Made by a program: the position numbers and the translations under genes. 64,000 nucleotides of DNA from Aurantiochytrium sp. KH105 (taxonomy: Eukaryota; Sar; Bigyra; Thraustochytrida; Thraustochytriidae), in contig BGKB01000011.1 in NCBI GenBank assembly GCA_003116975.1, forward strand, positions 558,001 to 622,000. The letters run 5' to 3'. Below are positions 9,074 to 19,435 of the stretch, one piece after another. Numbering within the stretch: position 1 is the stretch's first letter; each line of letters begins with the position of its first letter. The notes under the pieces are model-generated. The model did no database searches. It was not told the DNA's origin and saw nothing but the letters and a program-made list of their open reading frames with translations.

Positions 9074-9817
9074 CTTTTGGACGCAAAAACTTCACCGTCG
9101 TCGACGAGGGTCAGGCTTGATGGATGTCAAACAAGGAAAAAAAAATCATAATTTGATTGGGACGCACTTGATTGGGACGCGCGAAGACGAGAACCTGATG
9201 TAGATAGATGCGCAGGCCTGCAGTCGAGCAAGGCGGTCGCTGCCAGTCTGCGTGCAAATTGGTGCGGGTGACTTCCTCTAAGGTATAGGCCTACTTTTGG
9301 TGCGATTAATAGGAAAAAGAGAAAAACCTTGCTTGTCGATTTCCGTCAAAGCCGTAGCCGCCGATCCTGATTTCATTGGGCTTCAGCTGCCAGAGCACCC
9401 AAAGAAAGACCCTCCAGAATCTCATTAACGCTTGTCTTTGCTTTTAAAATTCGCAAACACTCACTAGGCCTCCGACCCGACTCACTCTAAATATACCGTA
9501 GTAGTAGTAGGCCTTGTTCGAAAAGTCCGTTGAATTGGTGGCGCTCAGCCTCTAACAGTGAGTCGGAGTCTAGAGTCTGAGTCATTTGGCACTGCCTGGC
9601 GCACTTGGCAAGATCTCGTCACTGTCTGCTTATTCGATATTTCTCGAGTGTAGTAACCACAGGCTCGAATCGATAAAGAATCCAGCAGGTGTATGAACAC
9701 ACATGTCTGCAGACGGACGAGACGCGGCGCAATTTTGTGTGTAGTAGTATAAACGGTTCCTATCTCGCGGTGACGGGCTAGAGCGCAAGAGCACAGGCTG
9801 TAGGCATTACAGGAACG
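9074..9817. other. Divergent promoter region with repeated short motifs
   Basis: Lies between the 5' ends of the FolC-type gene (-) and the coiled-coil gene (+). It contains TAGGCCTA at 9286-9293, further TAGGCCT copies near 9464 and 9508, GTAGTAGTAGTAG near 9498, and TGTAGTAGTAT at 9740-9750, 68 bp before the ATG of the plus-strand gene. No supportable gene. Confidence 0.5.
9740..9750 (+). promoter_or_regulatory. TGTAGTAGTAT motif, possible promoter/initiator element
   Basis: One of four exact copies in this window (374-384, 9740-9750, 48664-48674, 62675-62685), all between genes. This copy is closest to a start codon, ending 68 bp upstream of ATG 9818. The function is inferred only from recurrence and position. 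Confidence 0.35.
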
Positions 9818-11155
9818 ATGTCGTCTACGGCACAGCCACGACTGACACGGCGGCGATTGCGACGCGAGCTGGCGCTGCATGCATCTGAAGCAGGTAGCGA
9901 TGGACGCATCGAGATCGATCTCGATGCAGCGGTGCACTACAAAATGCGGTATGAAAAGACCACGATGGCCCTGAAAAGTGCGCAAGCAAAACTTAGTGCT
10001 CAGGCTCTGGCGCACGAGTCCGCGATCGCGTGTGCATTCAAAGAACGCCGGCGCTCTCACAGGAACAAATACGAGGCTCTTGATGCCGAAATCAATGCAC
10101 GCGCCCGGCGTGTAAAGCAGCTTGAAAAGGAGCGAGCAAAAATGGATGAAATGCAGCACAACATCAACGCTTTACGCAAGCGACTTGCCTCACACATGAG
10201 CGATGGTCTCGCAAAGAATGTTGCAGAGGCACGGGAGCGTCGAGACCAGCTCATGAAGCAAAAAGAAAGCCTCGAGGACCAAGTGCAAAGACTCCAAAAG
10301 CGTGTGGACAAGGTCGACAACTCCAAAAAGAGTCTGCTCGCCAAATCAGATCATCTGGACGCACTTGCAAGCCGCGAGGAGACCCTGCGCGAGCTCATCC
10401 GACGAATGAGAGTAAAGCTCAGCCTCAAGATGCCCAATTCTGCAATAGAGCGACGGCAAATCCACATGAAGAGCTCTGCGACAACCGTGTATCTGCACGA
10501 GCCCGCTCCACCGGGTTTTCCTGAAGTGGAGGAGGTGAGCGCGAAAACGAGAAAGCCTCTTCCGGTACCCGGTGAGCTTGCTCCAGGTGAGGAGCTCACC
10601 GCATCGTGGCGAAGCGACCTCGCTGAGCCTCTAATTGAGTTGCGGACTACGATCGAACAGGCCATGGCAGCTTATTTCTGGATTAAAGAGGCAACGCGGT
10701 GCGAGATGTGTACATTGCCGTGTGAGTCTGTATTCATAAGCACACGCAGCGGACTCACTGCGTGTCGCAACTGCGTTCGAGAAAACGGGGCTGCATTTGG
10801 TCCGCATTTTGAGGATCCAAATTTCGATTCAATTTCCTCGCGGCTCGAAATGAACGGCGCATTTGAGGCGGCAATGGATGCCGTTCTCAAAATGCTGCGC
10901 GAAGACATGGCGAGCATTCAGCACGATTCTATTACGCGTGTGCGTACGCGCTTCAGCATGTACACGAAGCTACTTGGAATGCAGACAGCGCAAAAGATGC
11001 CAGTAAGCCCGGCCAAGGTAGCTGCTCTTCGAGTTGGTACAATTTGGCGTGAGCGCGCTCGTCGTGGATCGTTGCAACGCCTGCAGGATGCACTGGAGAC
11101 ATCTCGGCAGCAAGAGCAAACGCAGAAGGGGGAGGGTGAGAAAGAGAAGCAGTAA
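9818..11155 (+). CDS. Coiled-coil protein with C-terminal Cys4 motif, unknown function
   Basis: 445 residues, ATG at 9818, single exon. Residues from about 55 to 220 are a long, heptad-like, Lys/Glu/Arg/Gln-rich coiled coil. Around residues 290-325 there is a compact motif CEMC-x2-PCE followed by CRNC, four to five cysteines that could bind one zinc. The C-terminal 100 residues are helical and basic and end in a Gln/Glu/Lys tail. I do not recognise a family. A structural role (cytoskeletal or centrosomal scaffold) would suit the composition, but nothing specific supports it. Confidence 0.8.
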   Translation: MSSTAQPRLTRRRLRRELALHASEAGSDGRIEIDLDAAVHYKMRYEKTTMALKSAQAKLSAQALAHESAIACAFKERRRSHRNKYEALDAEINARARRVKQLEKERAKMDEMQHNINALRKRLASHMSDGLAKNVAEARERRDQLMKQKESLEDQVQRLQKRVDKVDNSKKSLLAKSDHLDALASREETLRELIRRMRVKLSLKMPNSAIERRQIHMKSSATTVYLHEPAPPGFPEVEEVSAKTRKPLPVPGELAPGEELTASWRSDLAEPLIELRTTIEQAMAAYFWIKEATRCEMCTLPCESVFISTRSGLTACRNCVRENGAAFGPHFEDPNFDSISSRLEMNGAFEAAMDAVLKMLREDMASIQHDSITRVRTRFSMYTKLLGMQTAQKMPVSPAKVAALRVGTIWRERARRGSLQRLQDALETSRQQEQTQKGEGEKEKQ

Positions 11156-11378
11156 GGTTTTGGCTCATTAGCAATAGCAACGAAATGGCGAATCGGAGAG
11201 CATCGCTCTCTATACCAACAACAAAAACAAAGCGAATCCAACTTTTATGTTTTCCTTCTGTCTCATCACTGACACGCACGAATTGAAATATTTAGTATTA
11301 TTTTGGTATTGAGAATCCAGGACGATTGTCGTCGCTTGCTCGCGCAAGAAAAAGCACCGACGACCTTGAACACCGGGG

Positions 11379-11411
11379 GAAGAAGAAGAAGAGGAAGAGA
11401 AGAAGAAGAAG

Positions 11412-11441
<30 letters not shown>
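11379..11441. repeat. (GAA)n trinucleotide repeat
   Basis: About 63 bp of nearly pure AGA/GAA triplets, interrupted by GAGGAA, lying two bases beyond the stop codon of the ethanolamine/choline kinase gene, i.e. in its 3' untranslated region (as TTC on the minus strand). Confidence 0.9.
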
Positions 11442-11442
<1 letters not shown>

Positions 11443-12678
11443 CTAGCTGGAGGCGGCCCCGTCTCCATTGTCAGGCTCGTCGAGCGAGATCGACTTGAGC
11501 CGCAGACGCGCGTATCCTAGATAGTCAAAGTCGATAGGAGAGAACTTTTGCTGGATGATACCCCAGAGGCCCCAAAAGATGTGCGAGGCCTCGGCAAACT
11601 TTGTGGTCCATACCAACGCGCTGGCGTAAAAAGTGTCAGCAAACGTGGGCTCGGTCATGAGGCGAAAATGCAAGCGCTCCACGTCCTTGTCGTTACCTGC
11701 CTTGACGATCGCTTCCAGATACTCCTCCATAAAATGGCGCTGCGCGGAGACACTCGGATACCATTTGGCGAGGTCAAAGTCGAAGCCGGCGTACTCGCAA
11801 AAGTGGTTCGCAAAGTCGAAACCGCGAAAGTTGTACTTGCCGTACTCGAAATCGATAAATTGCATGCGCGGCGGGCTGGAATCCTCGACATAGAGCACGT
11901 TGCCAGCCAGCAAATCGTTGTGGCAAAAGCGAGAGGCAAAGAGAAACTTGATTGCTTCGAGCTCGGCAGAACCGTGGCCAGCATGCTGATCAATGAGGTC
12001 CTGACCAAAGTTGTTCGCGGCTGACGGAAGCTCTTTTTCGAGCTCTTCGAGCCGCTTGCGGACCTCGGGAAGACGCAGCTCCTCCAGGATTGCCTGGTCC
12101 TTGGGTTTGTCAGAGAACGAGATATCATTGGTCATGTCCCTGAACTTGTGCAAGAAGCTCCACAGCTGCGGCTCGTGAGAGAGAGGCATGTCCAGGTCAT
12201 GCATGCGAGCAAGCTCTTGGGCAATGAGCTTCATATAGTCAGCGGGCTCGCGCTGTCCCATCTCCTCTGGGGCGACACCCTTGCTCGGGATGTAGGCCTC
12301 GACGCGGCCGTTCTCAAAGAGGCCGAGCAGTTTGGGCCCGAAGCCCTTTTCGCCAAGGATATGAAAGACCAGGCACTCTACGGGCCTATCGATCAGCAGC
12401 TCCGTGTTGGGCCCGTACAGCCTCACGAGGGCTGCCGCGTTCTTGGTCTTGTCCTCCATGAGGTACAGCTGGTTTGTGATCCCGCCCTGGAGCGTCTTGC
12501 AGGTGATATCTTCCGCCTTGGACTCGGCAAAGTCGTCTACGAGCTGCATGACTGCGTCCTTGCATCCCTTTTCCCGCGCCTCAGGCTCTGTCTCCTCCAC
12601 GGTGAGCTCTGCGCGCTTCGGCTTCGAGAAGCCCTTGAGCATCTCGCTCTCGACCTCGGGCTGCAGCATGGCCGCCAT
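11443..12678 (-). CDS. Ethanolamine/choline kinase
   Basis: 411 residues from ATG 12678. The first step of the Kennedy pathway: ATP-dependent phosphorylation of ethanolamine and/or choline for phospholipid synthesis; expected in the cytosol. The nucleotide loop GGITNQLY, the Brenner motif CHNDLLAGNVLY and the choline-kinase motif FIDFEYGKYNFRGFDFANHF are all present. The catalytic Asp of HNDLL and the Mg-binding Asp of IDFEY are intact. HNDLL, NHFCEYAG and the WYP after it, plus ASHIFWGLWGIIQ near the C-terminus, resemble ethanolamine kinases more than choline kinases. The frame continues 77 codons upstream without an ATG, through a CpG-rich simple repeat, so it was cut at 12678. It is divergent from PDS5 across a GC-rich 1.1-kb region. 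Confidence 0.92.
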   Translation of the reverse strand: MAAMLQPEVESEMLKGFSKPKRAELTVEETEPEAREKGCKDAVMQLVDDFAESKAEDITCKTLQGGITNQLYLMEDKTKNAAALVRLYGPNTELLIDRPVECLVFHILGEKGFGPKLLGLFENGRVEAYIPSKGVAPEEMGQREPADYMKLIAQELARMHDLDMPLSHEPQLWSFLHKFRDMTNDISFSDKPKDQAILEELRLPEVRKRLEELEKELPSAANNFGQDLIDQHAGHGSAELEAIKFLFASRFCHNDLLAGNVLYVEDSSPPRMQFIDFEYGKYNFRGFDFANHFCEYAGFDFDLAKWYPSVSAQRHFMEEYLEAIVKAGNDKDVERLHFRLMTEPTFADTFYASALVWTTKFAEASHIFWGLWGIIQQKFSPIDFDYLGYARLRLKSISLDEPDNGDGAASS

Positions 12679-13769
12679 CTCGGGCCCTCCCTCCAAGCGT
12701 CGCAACGAGCGAAGCGAGGCTCGCGCACAGGCCTCCCTCCGTGCCGGCCGGCCGCTCCCGCGCGTCCGCGGGCGTGCGAGCGTGCGAGTGAGCGTGCGAG
12801 CGAGCGAGCGCGTGCGAGCGAGCGTGCGTCGCCAGAGGCTTTCGGGGTCTGCTTGGCTGACGGAGAAAGATACAAAGAGGGAGGACTCCTTCTCTCGCCT
12901 TTCACCCACTGTCGAGCCTTACCTTACCTTACCTTACCTTCGAGCCGCCGCCGCTCTATGAGCGACCGCCCTCGCACGCCTGCGACCGCGAGGCGAGCGG
13001 CGAGGCCCCGCCGCCGGCGCGAGGCGCGGCGCAGCGGTCGAACCTCTCGCGGCGGCGGAGTCGGGGCGCGTCGCGCCGTCTCCGCAGAAGGGGGGGTGCA
13101 GCGACCGCCCGAGGTCGATCGGGATGGATGGGTCTCCGAGCACTTCTGGGCGACGAGTCACTTCGAGCGACCGGCCGGGACCGGACGCTCTGGCAAGACC
13201 CCCGGGGAGAAACCCGCGCAGCCGCGGTCGGCCGGAGTCGGGCGCAGGCTCAAGCCCGAGCTCGCGCTCTGCGTGGACGCAGCGGCTGCGGAGCGAGGCC
13301 CGGCGTCGCAGGCGGCAGGGCCGGCGTGGCAGCGGCGGCCGCGCAAGGATCGCAAGAACGCCTCGCACAAAAACTCCAAAACTCCAGATCGCTCCAGACC
13401 AAGAAAAAAAAAAAGGAATTATTTTTTTTGGTTGAAAAAAAAACGGGTTTTGAGTGCCTCCGGTTCGGGGCCTCGGGCCGGCAGTTTTGGGGGTCCGGCG
13501 GCGGGAATTGGGGGCCCCGACCTAACCACCGCGCGGGAGCTCGATGAAGACGCATGGAATCATCGAAGAGCTCGATCAGCCTCGCGCAGATCGCCAAGAC
13601 CGACGGCGGGCACGCGGGGGCGCGCGGGAAGGCGCTGAGGCGGCGGGCGGGCCGACGAGCGGGCGGGCGAGCGGGAGAGCGAGCGAGCGAGCGAGCGGGC
13701 GGCTTGCCTGGGCGAGGAGGAGGGCGAGAACAGGGGGGCAAAAGGAAAAAGCGGGCCCAAACCGCCGAC
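12679..13769. other. GC-rich divergent promoter region (kinase / PDS5)
   Basis: Very CpG-rich. It holds a GCGA/GTGC simple repeat at about 12770-12835, tandem CCTTA units at 12917-12940, an A-run and T-run near 13405-13445, and a (GAGC/GCGA)n stretch at about 13660-13705. The PDS5 frame stays open back to an ATG at 13554, but those 72 codons are low-complexity Gly/Ala/Arg, so 13770 is preferred. Confidence 0.55.
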
Positions 13770-16700
13770 ATGCCGAGACTCACGAGGGCGCGACGCGCGG
13801 CGCAGGACAGCGACGCCCGCGAGCAACAAGAAGAAAACCGAGGTGGACGAGGGCGTCGAGAGGAGGACCGCGAGGACGCTGGTACCGACGACGATGGAGA
13901 AGTGGAGTCTGCGGCGAAAGTCAGCAAACCGAAACGCGCAAAGAGCTTGGAGCCTCTGCGCCAGGGGAAAAACTTGCGAGCAAGGCTACAAACGTGGCAA
14001 GAACAGCTCAGCACACGCGAGCAGCTCGATGATGACGAGGACACGAGCGAGCTTGATCACATCTCCGCGGAGCTGCTGCGTCCTCTCGTGCGGCGTTGCA
14101 AGGAGAACTCAGTCCTTCTCCTTGCCGGCTGCTGTCTTGCCGACATCTTGCACATTTACGCACCAGAACCGCCCTATTCCAGCGCAGAGATCAAAATGGT
14201 TTTCGACTTCCTCGTTGACAGGCTGCGCGGCCTGCAGCAGAAACCAGGCACCGAATCGTACAAGCTGAGTTTTTACATTCTGCAGAAATTGGCTCTTTGC
14301 CGCTCCAGCTGCATTCTCGTGGAACTTCCCGACGAACCTGACGATCCTTTTACGTCGGAAGACCTCACCGTCTCACTTGTCGAGGCCATGTTTGACATCA
14401 TGGTGCCCGCTCGCGAGCACGAGGTCGAAGCTCATGCTCTCGAGCTCCTCGTTGGTCTCTTCGACGAAATGGATCGCTTCTCACCACGAATCCTGGACGC
14501 CGTGCTCGTCAGATTACTGCCAGAGCAACAAAAGGAGGCGCCCAAAGCCTTTGAGCTCGCTGTCAAAGTCATTCGTCAGCTCGCAGACCGATTGCGTGAG
14601 CCCCTCGCCGCTCTCCTCAATGGAATTGTGTCTGGCATTCACCAAACAAGCGCGCGGAGCGGCGAACGAGCTCGTAAACGCGCGCGCAAAGCAAACGGTC
14701 AGATATCTGCTCAGGGCGAGACCTCTGGCGGTGACGATGACGAGAACTACGATGATGAAGACGAGGACCAGGAGAATGAGGAGGATGACGATATGGAGGA
14801 CAGCGGCGCGCTCATGGGCGGGCGCAACGCCGAAGAGACCGTGGCCACCGAAATCAAGGACAATGTCTTCGAGATCATCTTCCAGCTCTTTCGAATCGAC
14901 GCCTCGCTCCTTTTGTACACGCTGCCGCACGTGGCCACACAACTCGAAGCTTCAGACGAAGACTTGCGTCGCCAAACCGTCGACGTTGTCGGTCGCATCT
15001 TTTGCGAGGTTGACCGACCCTCGCTTCTTGCCGATAACGCACGTCTTTGGGCAGCATTCTTACGTCGTCTCCTTGATGTCGACAGCGGAATCAGGCTCTC
15101 CCTCGTGAGTTTTGCTGGCTTTGCTCTGAACCGCGATGCGCCTCTGCTCACAACAACCTTGTCGGACAAGGCCAGCAGCGACGACGAGGAAATGGATGAA
15201 AATTCGACCGACGATGACGATCCTGAGATCAAGAGCATGCGCCGTAAGAGACCGGTGGCAGAAACAGCATCCGGGGGCGCAAACTTTTGGGTCAAACACT
15301 TTATTGCCCCCAACTTCCATGCCCAGTACGCCAAGACGCTCGACGCAGGATCGCAACGAGCTACAGAGAGGGAGCCAAGTTTCTTGGAGCTTGCACTCAA
15401 CGACAAGGACGTCAACGTGCGCCGCGAGGCTGTCGAGGTCGTCGTTGCCTTTGTCTCTCGGCCCGGCGTTCTCCGTCAGTTCAAGCGCTACGAGACTGGC
15501 GACGCTCTTTTGCGCGCTCTCGCAGTGCGCCTGTGCGACAAGCGTATCGATCTTGCAACCAGCGCACTCGAAGGACTCGCAAAAAGCTTCAATGCAGGCC
15601 TTGTGGAACCGTATTGGACCCCCGAGGCCGAGGATCAAGCAGACAATGCGTCGAGTGCATCTGACAACGACGTCGGCGATGCGCCAGAGCTCAATGAGGA
15701 AGAGCATGCGCCCAAACAATCCGAAGCGCAAGCGTTCGCCGAGAGCACGCTGGAATGGATCCCCAACGAGATCTTCTCGCATGCGCTCCATCACCAACGA
15801 TCTCACGATGAAACACTTTTGTATCGGCATGCTCTGTGCGCGATGATGGATAATGTTATCTTCGGGAGGCGCCGACATCGCAACCTCCAGGTGCGCGCCG
15901 CAATTCTTGTGCGCGTTTGGGGGGACCTTGACGAAGTGGCTCGAAACGCCTTTGAGCTGATTCTGCTCAGACAAAGGAGCCGGCTAACGTTCCTCATCAT
16001 GCAAGTCATCCAGGATCGCCGAGAGTCGTCGTCCTCTTCGAGGGCCTCAGCCGGAACCCGTCGTTCCCTCGTCCGAAGCGATCAAGGCGAGGGCAGAACT
16101 TTTTCTCGATCGCGGCAAGGAGCTGAGTCAGAGGCCAAGGCTCGCCAGGCGCTGCGACAGCTCGCCCAAGAGTTTGTGCCTTCCGTGCGCTGCCCGAACG
16201 CAAGCGCGCTGCTCGAAGCCATCTGGGACAACAAGGACAAACATGTGTTCCGTAATTTGAGAATCATTGCTGCCTGCAGCGGCGATGACCCCGAGGCTGT
16301 CGCGAATGCAGAGACTGACCTCTTGCAGAGACTTGGGTCAAAGTCTGAAACGGCGCGCGCTGTGCGCGTTCTCTTGACGCGACTCATGCCAACAGCCTTT
16401 GTGCAGGCCGAAATAATGGAGCTCTTGGGTGCGCGCGCAAAGAGAATTGCTCGCGCTGGTGACGACCGCGCCATTGAGGATCTGTGCTCCTTGGTGGAAA
16501 CTGCAGCCACTCATTTTAAGAGTCTTGTCGATCCCGAGACGGTTGACGCTGCAGCATGGATCTTCGCGCTTGCGCAAGAGCGTTTCTGTCCCACTGAACA
16601 AGCTGGTGCGCGTGAAGAGCAGGAAACTCAGACATTGGACGCGACGAATGGCCGTCGAGCCAGACAACGCGGCACTCGCAAAAGCGATTCCAGCAGTGTC

Positions 16701-18611
16701 AAGCGACGCAGTGACGCCGCGTCGGCCACCAACGCAGCAGAATCTGAGCCTTTAAACCTCGAGACGCTGTCCGATGAAGGTTTGGAGAATCTTTGCGTGA
16801 CAGCCTGCAATGTGGCATCGGCCACTGCAAGCAAAGGTCGCGCCTTGCCTCAGGATGGAAAGATGCTTGATGCCATCATGACTCGGAGTCGACGCGTCGA
16901 TTGTGTCAAGGCCGCCGCAAAGGCTTGGGCAGTGAATCTGTTGCAAAGTGCCAAGGGGGGGCAACCAGATGATGTGGACCGTGCCCGGTCGACCTTTGAT
17001 CGCGTCATGAGCTTGGTCCTGAAGCAGACCCAACGTGTTTTTCGAAGTATCAGCAAACTTGATGAAGTCGCTGCGCAGTCTGCTCTTGCAGCGCTCAAGG
17101 CCCTTATTAAGCACTGTCCAGAGTGGAGCAGCGACAACAAGACACCGAATGCTGTGGTGGACCGTATCTTCGAGTTTGTGAGAAGACCTCCAGGGGCAGG
17201 ACCCAAGTCCGCGTCAGCCCGATTGGCTGACCTAGTCCGTGCCAAAGTTCTGGGCATGAAAGTTATTTGCTACGAGGTGTTGCGTCGCGTTCGCTCATTC
17301 GATCCAGACGAACTCATTGCGCTGCGCAGGCTTGTGCTCATCTTGCGCAAATTTGTTGCCGACAGCGGAGATCCGTGGGGACATGAAAGTCATCGCAAGA
17401 ACAAGGGTGCGAACGCTACTGCCGCGACATGGCCACCTGAACAAGACGAAGCGAGCGTGCAGCTGCGCTTGTACGCGGGCAAGGCTCTCATCAAGCTGGA
17501 GGCGCGGTGTCCTGGGGGCCCGGCGCGTGAAGTGCTTCGCGAGGCTCGTGAAGCGCAGCAGGCGCACCAGCGCGAGATTCAACGGTGGGTGGAGCTGAGC
17601 TGGCTAGCGCTTGACCCCGTCGAAGAAGCCCGCGAAGCTGTCGTGGCGACTCTGTACAAGGAATTTATTATGCGGGGTCGCGAGCTTTTCCGCTATGGCG
17701 CGTTTTTCCCACTTGCCGCAGCTTTGCGCCCCAAGGGAGCCGCGCATGGCCACCTCACGCAACTGCTACGCTTCCTGCAGCGCACATTTCAAACCAAGTC
17801 AGCGCGCGCAGCAGCGGCTGCCGACGGGGCCGGGGAGAACCTCATCGACACCGCGGCGCAATTCGCGCCGGAAAACATGATCTCAACGCTCATCTACCTG
17901 GTGGCGCACCACCCTCAGATGCCGCGGGATCGAGAGCAGGCGCAACTCTTTGTATCTTCAGCTGCCGGCCAACGGGTGCTTGTCAAGCCGCTCGTGATGC
18001 TCTTTGATGCACTTTCGAACGTTGCGCCGTCGCACAACACCAACGCTGGGCTCCTCTACGCCTTGCTTGAGGTCATGCGTCGACACACAGATGCGCTCGA
18101 TCCTGGCTGTGACAACATTCACATGATTGGCGAGATCGCTCAGATGCTCATCAAGCTGAGAATGAAGGTCAGTCCGGACTCCCTCGAGTATCCAGGAGGC
18201 GTAGTCTTGCCGAAAATGTACGTCGCCATTCAAGCGCAGCCTTTGCGCCAGCGGTCCACAAACGAAGCCACTTCGCCAGGGCTCTCTTCCGTCACACCTC
18301 GAAACAGCAGCAAGGAAACCGAACGCTCCGCGCAGCGCCGACGACAGTACCAGCAGCGACAGGTGCTTCCAGCAAACTTCGAGCTGCGTGTCGGGAGCGG
18401 CGGCTTGGGGCTCGTTGCTGCCCCAGACGAAACACTCACCCCGCGCCGCAAGCGGTCCCGGCCTCAGGCGAACCTCAAAGCTGCTGCCGCACATGCTTCC
18501 AAGTCCACAGTGGCTTCGCAGGCCACGCCTACGCGGCGTCAGCCATCACGGACAACGAAAGATGCTGTGTCCGGATATGCGGACCCAGAAGATTTGATGC
18601 TTGATGAGTGA
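13770..18611 (+). CDS. PDS5: Sister-chromatid cohesion protein PDS5
   Basis: 1613 residues from ATG 13770 (or 1685 from an in-frame ATG at 13554), single exon. PDS5 is a HEAT-repeat regulator that binds the cohesin kleisin and controls loading, acetylation and WAPL-driven release in the nucleus. The N-terminal block is diagnostic: CLADILHIYAPEPPYS near residue 120, then a FDFLVDRLRGL helix and a LCRSSCILVELPDE segment, in the same order as human PDS5A/B. HEAT-like helices continue to about residue 1450 (for example AGKALIKLEARCPG and MISTLIYLVAHHPQM). An acidic insert (Asp/Glu run at nt 14731-14805) interrupts the N-terminal repeats. The last 150 residues are basic and Ser/Thr/Pro-rich with TPRRKRSRPQ-like nuclear-localisation patches. 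I saw no AT-hook of the animal type. The length is normal for the family. Confidence 0.85.
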   Translation: MPRLTRARRAAQDSDAREQQEENRGGRGRREEDREDAGTDDDGEVESAAKVSKPKRAKSLEPLRQGKNLRARLQTWQEQLSTREQLDDDEDTSELDHISAELLRPLVRRCKENSVLLLAGCCLADILHIYAPEPPYSSAEIKMVFDFLVDRLRGLQQKPGTESYKLSFYILQKLALCRSSCILVELPDEPDDPFTSEDLTVSLVEAMFDIMVPAREHEVEAHALELLVGLFDEMDRFSPRILDAVLVRLLPEQQKEAPKAFELAVKVIRQLADRLREPLAALLNGIVSGIHQTSARSGERARKRARKANGQISAQGETSGGDDDENYDDEDEDQENEEDDDMEDSGALMGGRNAEETVATEIKDNVFEIIFQLFRIDASLLLYTLPHVATQLEASDEDLRRQTVDVVGRIFCEVDRPSLLADNARLWAAFLRRLLDVDSGIRLSLVSFAGFALNRDAPLLTTTLSDKASSDDEEMDENSTDDDDPEIKSMRRKRPVAETASGGANFWVKHFIAPNFHAQYAKTLDAGSQRATEREPSFLELALNDKDVNVRREAVEVVVAFVSRPGVLRQFKRYETGDALLRALAVRLCDKRIDLATSALEGLAKSFNAGLVEPYWTPEAEDQADNASSASDNDVGDAPELNEEEHAPKQSEAQAFAESTLEWIPNEIFSHALHHQRSHDETLLYRHALCAMMDNVIFGRRRHRNLQVRAAILVRVWGDLDEVARNAFELILLRQRSRLTFLIMQVIQDRRESSSSSRASAGTRRSLVRSDQGEGRTFSRSRQGAESEAKARQALRQLAQEFVPSVRCPNASALLEAIWDNKDKHVFRNLRIIAACSGDDPEAVANAETDLLQRLGSKSETARAVRVLLTRLMPTAFVQAEIMELLGARAKRIARAGDDRAIEDLCSLVETAATHFKSLVDPETVDAAAWIFALAQERFCPTEQAGAREEQETQTLDATNGRRARQRGTRKSDSSSVKRRSDAASATNAAESEPLNLETLSDEGLENLCVTACNVASATASKGRALPQDGKMLDAIMTRSRRVDCVKAAAKAWAVNLLQSAKGGQPDDVDRARSTFDRVMSLVLKQTQRVFRSISKLDEVAAQSALAALKALIKHCPEWSSDNKTPNAVVDRIFEFVRRPPGAGPKSASARLADLVRAKVLGMKVICYEVLRRVRSFDPDELIALRRLVLILRKFVADSGDPWGHESHRKNKGANATAATWPPEQDEASVQLRLYAGKALIKLEARCPGGPAREVLREAREAQQAHQREIQRWVELSWLALDPVEEAREAVVATLYKEFIMRGRELFRYGAFFPLAAALRPKGAAHGHLTQLLRFLQRTFQTKSARAAAAADGAGENLIDTAAQFAPENMISTLIYLVAHHPQMPRDREQAQLFVSSAAGQRVLVKPLVMLFDALSNVAPSHNTNAGLLYALLEVMRRHTDALDPGCDNIHMIGEIAQMLIKLRMKVSPDSLEYPGGVVLPKMYVAIQAQPLRQRSTNEATSPGLSSVTPRNSSKETERSAQRRRQYQQRQVLPANFELRVGSGGLGLVAAPDETLTPRRKRSRPQANLKAAAAHASKSTVASQATPTRRQPSRTTKDAVSGYADPEDLMLDE

Positions 18612-19435
18612 TGCTTCTCTCTTCATGAGAATCATGATTTTGATTTTAATCCCTCAATGATGAATTTGAATGATGACCGATGATGACGATGAAAGATTCT
18701 GGCGGCGAAAATGACGATTAGCTAGACCTGTCATCAGGACTCCCTTTAGTCAAAATAACTATCGCTGGACTGGGCTGGCCTGGCTTGGCTTGGTTTGGCT
18801 TATGCTGGCCTTGCTTGGTCCAATGGCAACCTCGCCTGCACGGTAGAGTCGATCACCTGGCACGGAACCTTCAACTGTATCAATTCGAAAAGAAAAGAAA
18901 GCCTATAATTGCCTGTGCAGCATGGGGTAGCCAGGCCTATGAGGCCATCCTCACGACGTGCATTCTGTCTTCTAAAGCCTCGTTCTCTTTGTCAGGCTTT
19001 CTCTGCGACGCAACACGTGACAGGACGAATGTTCTGTGGCCAATGCTTCGTGAACTAGCAAGCGAGGACCAAGCGTCTACGAAAACAGGCCTTCATTCTT
19101 TCCGCGAGACGAGGTATTTGTGGCCATCGCAACGGTATACTCTGCTCAGTCGTGCATACTGACTCCTCAATCCTCGCTCCCCTTGTCAAGCTACTTTCTC
19201 GGCGACGCGACACATAGCTGAAACAATGAATCGTGTGACCGTTTTTTTGCGTCAGAGCAGTGCTGATAGATAGGCCTAGACTAGGCCTTAGCTAGCCACT
19301 TCTCGGACAGAAGTTGGGAAAAGAACGAGGAGGAGATTTTTTGCTCAGCAGACCTCCAACTACGCAAAGCAACAACGAGGCGATTAAAGAGGCAGGAGAA
19401 GGGATGCTCTGATAAAGGTACCGAATGAAGTAAAG
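18612..19435. other. Intergenic region between PDS5 and the polycystin gene
   Basis: Contains a TGATGA-rich stretch (18650-18710), a GGCTT/GGCCT simple repeat near 18770-18800, and two diverged copies of one segment of about 45 bp (around 18975-19020 and 19167-19215, sharing CTTGTCAxGCT and GCGACGC). TAGGCCTA lies at 19271-19278 with another TAGGCCT close behind. No gene seen. Confidence 0.5.

Noticed and set aside
12148..13638. A 496-codon plus-strand frame spanning the kinase and the divergent promoter
   Set aside because: Its first part is antisense to the ethanolamine/choline kinase and the rest is GC-rich promoter. It is open because of composition.
13554..13769. Upstream ATG at 13554 as the PDS5 start
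   Set aside because: The 72 extra codons are low-complexity Gly/Ala/Arg from a GAGC/GCGA repeat. ATG 13770 opens a more normal N-terminus, though 13554 cannot be excluded.
13770..18611. Condensin CAP-G as an alternative identity for the large HEAT protein
   Set aside because: The N-terminal CLADILHIYAPEPPYS and SSCILVELPDE blocks match PDS5, not CAP-G.
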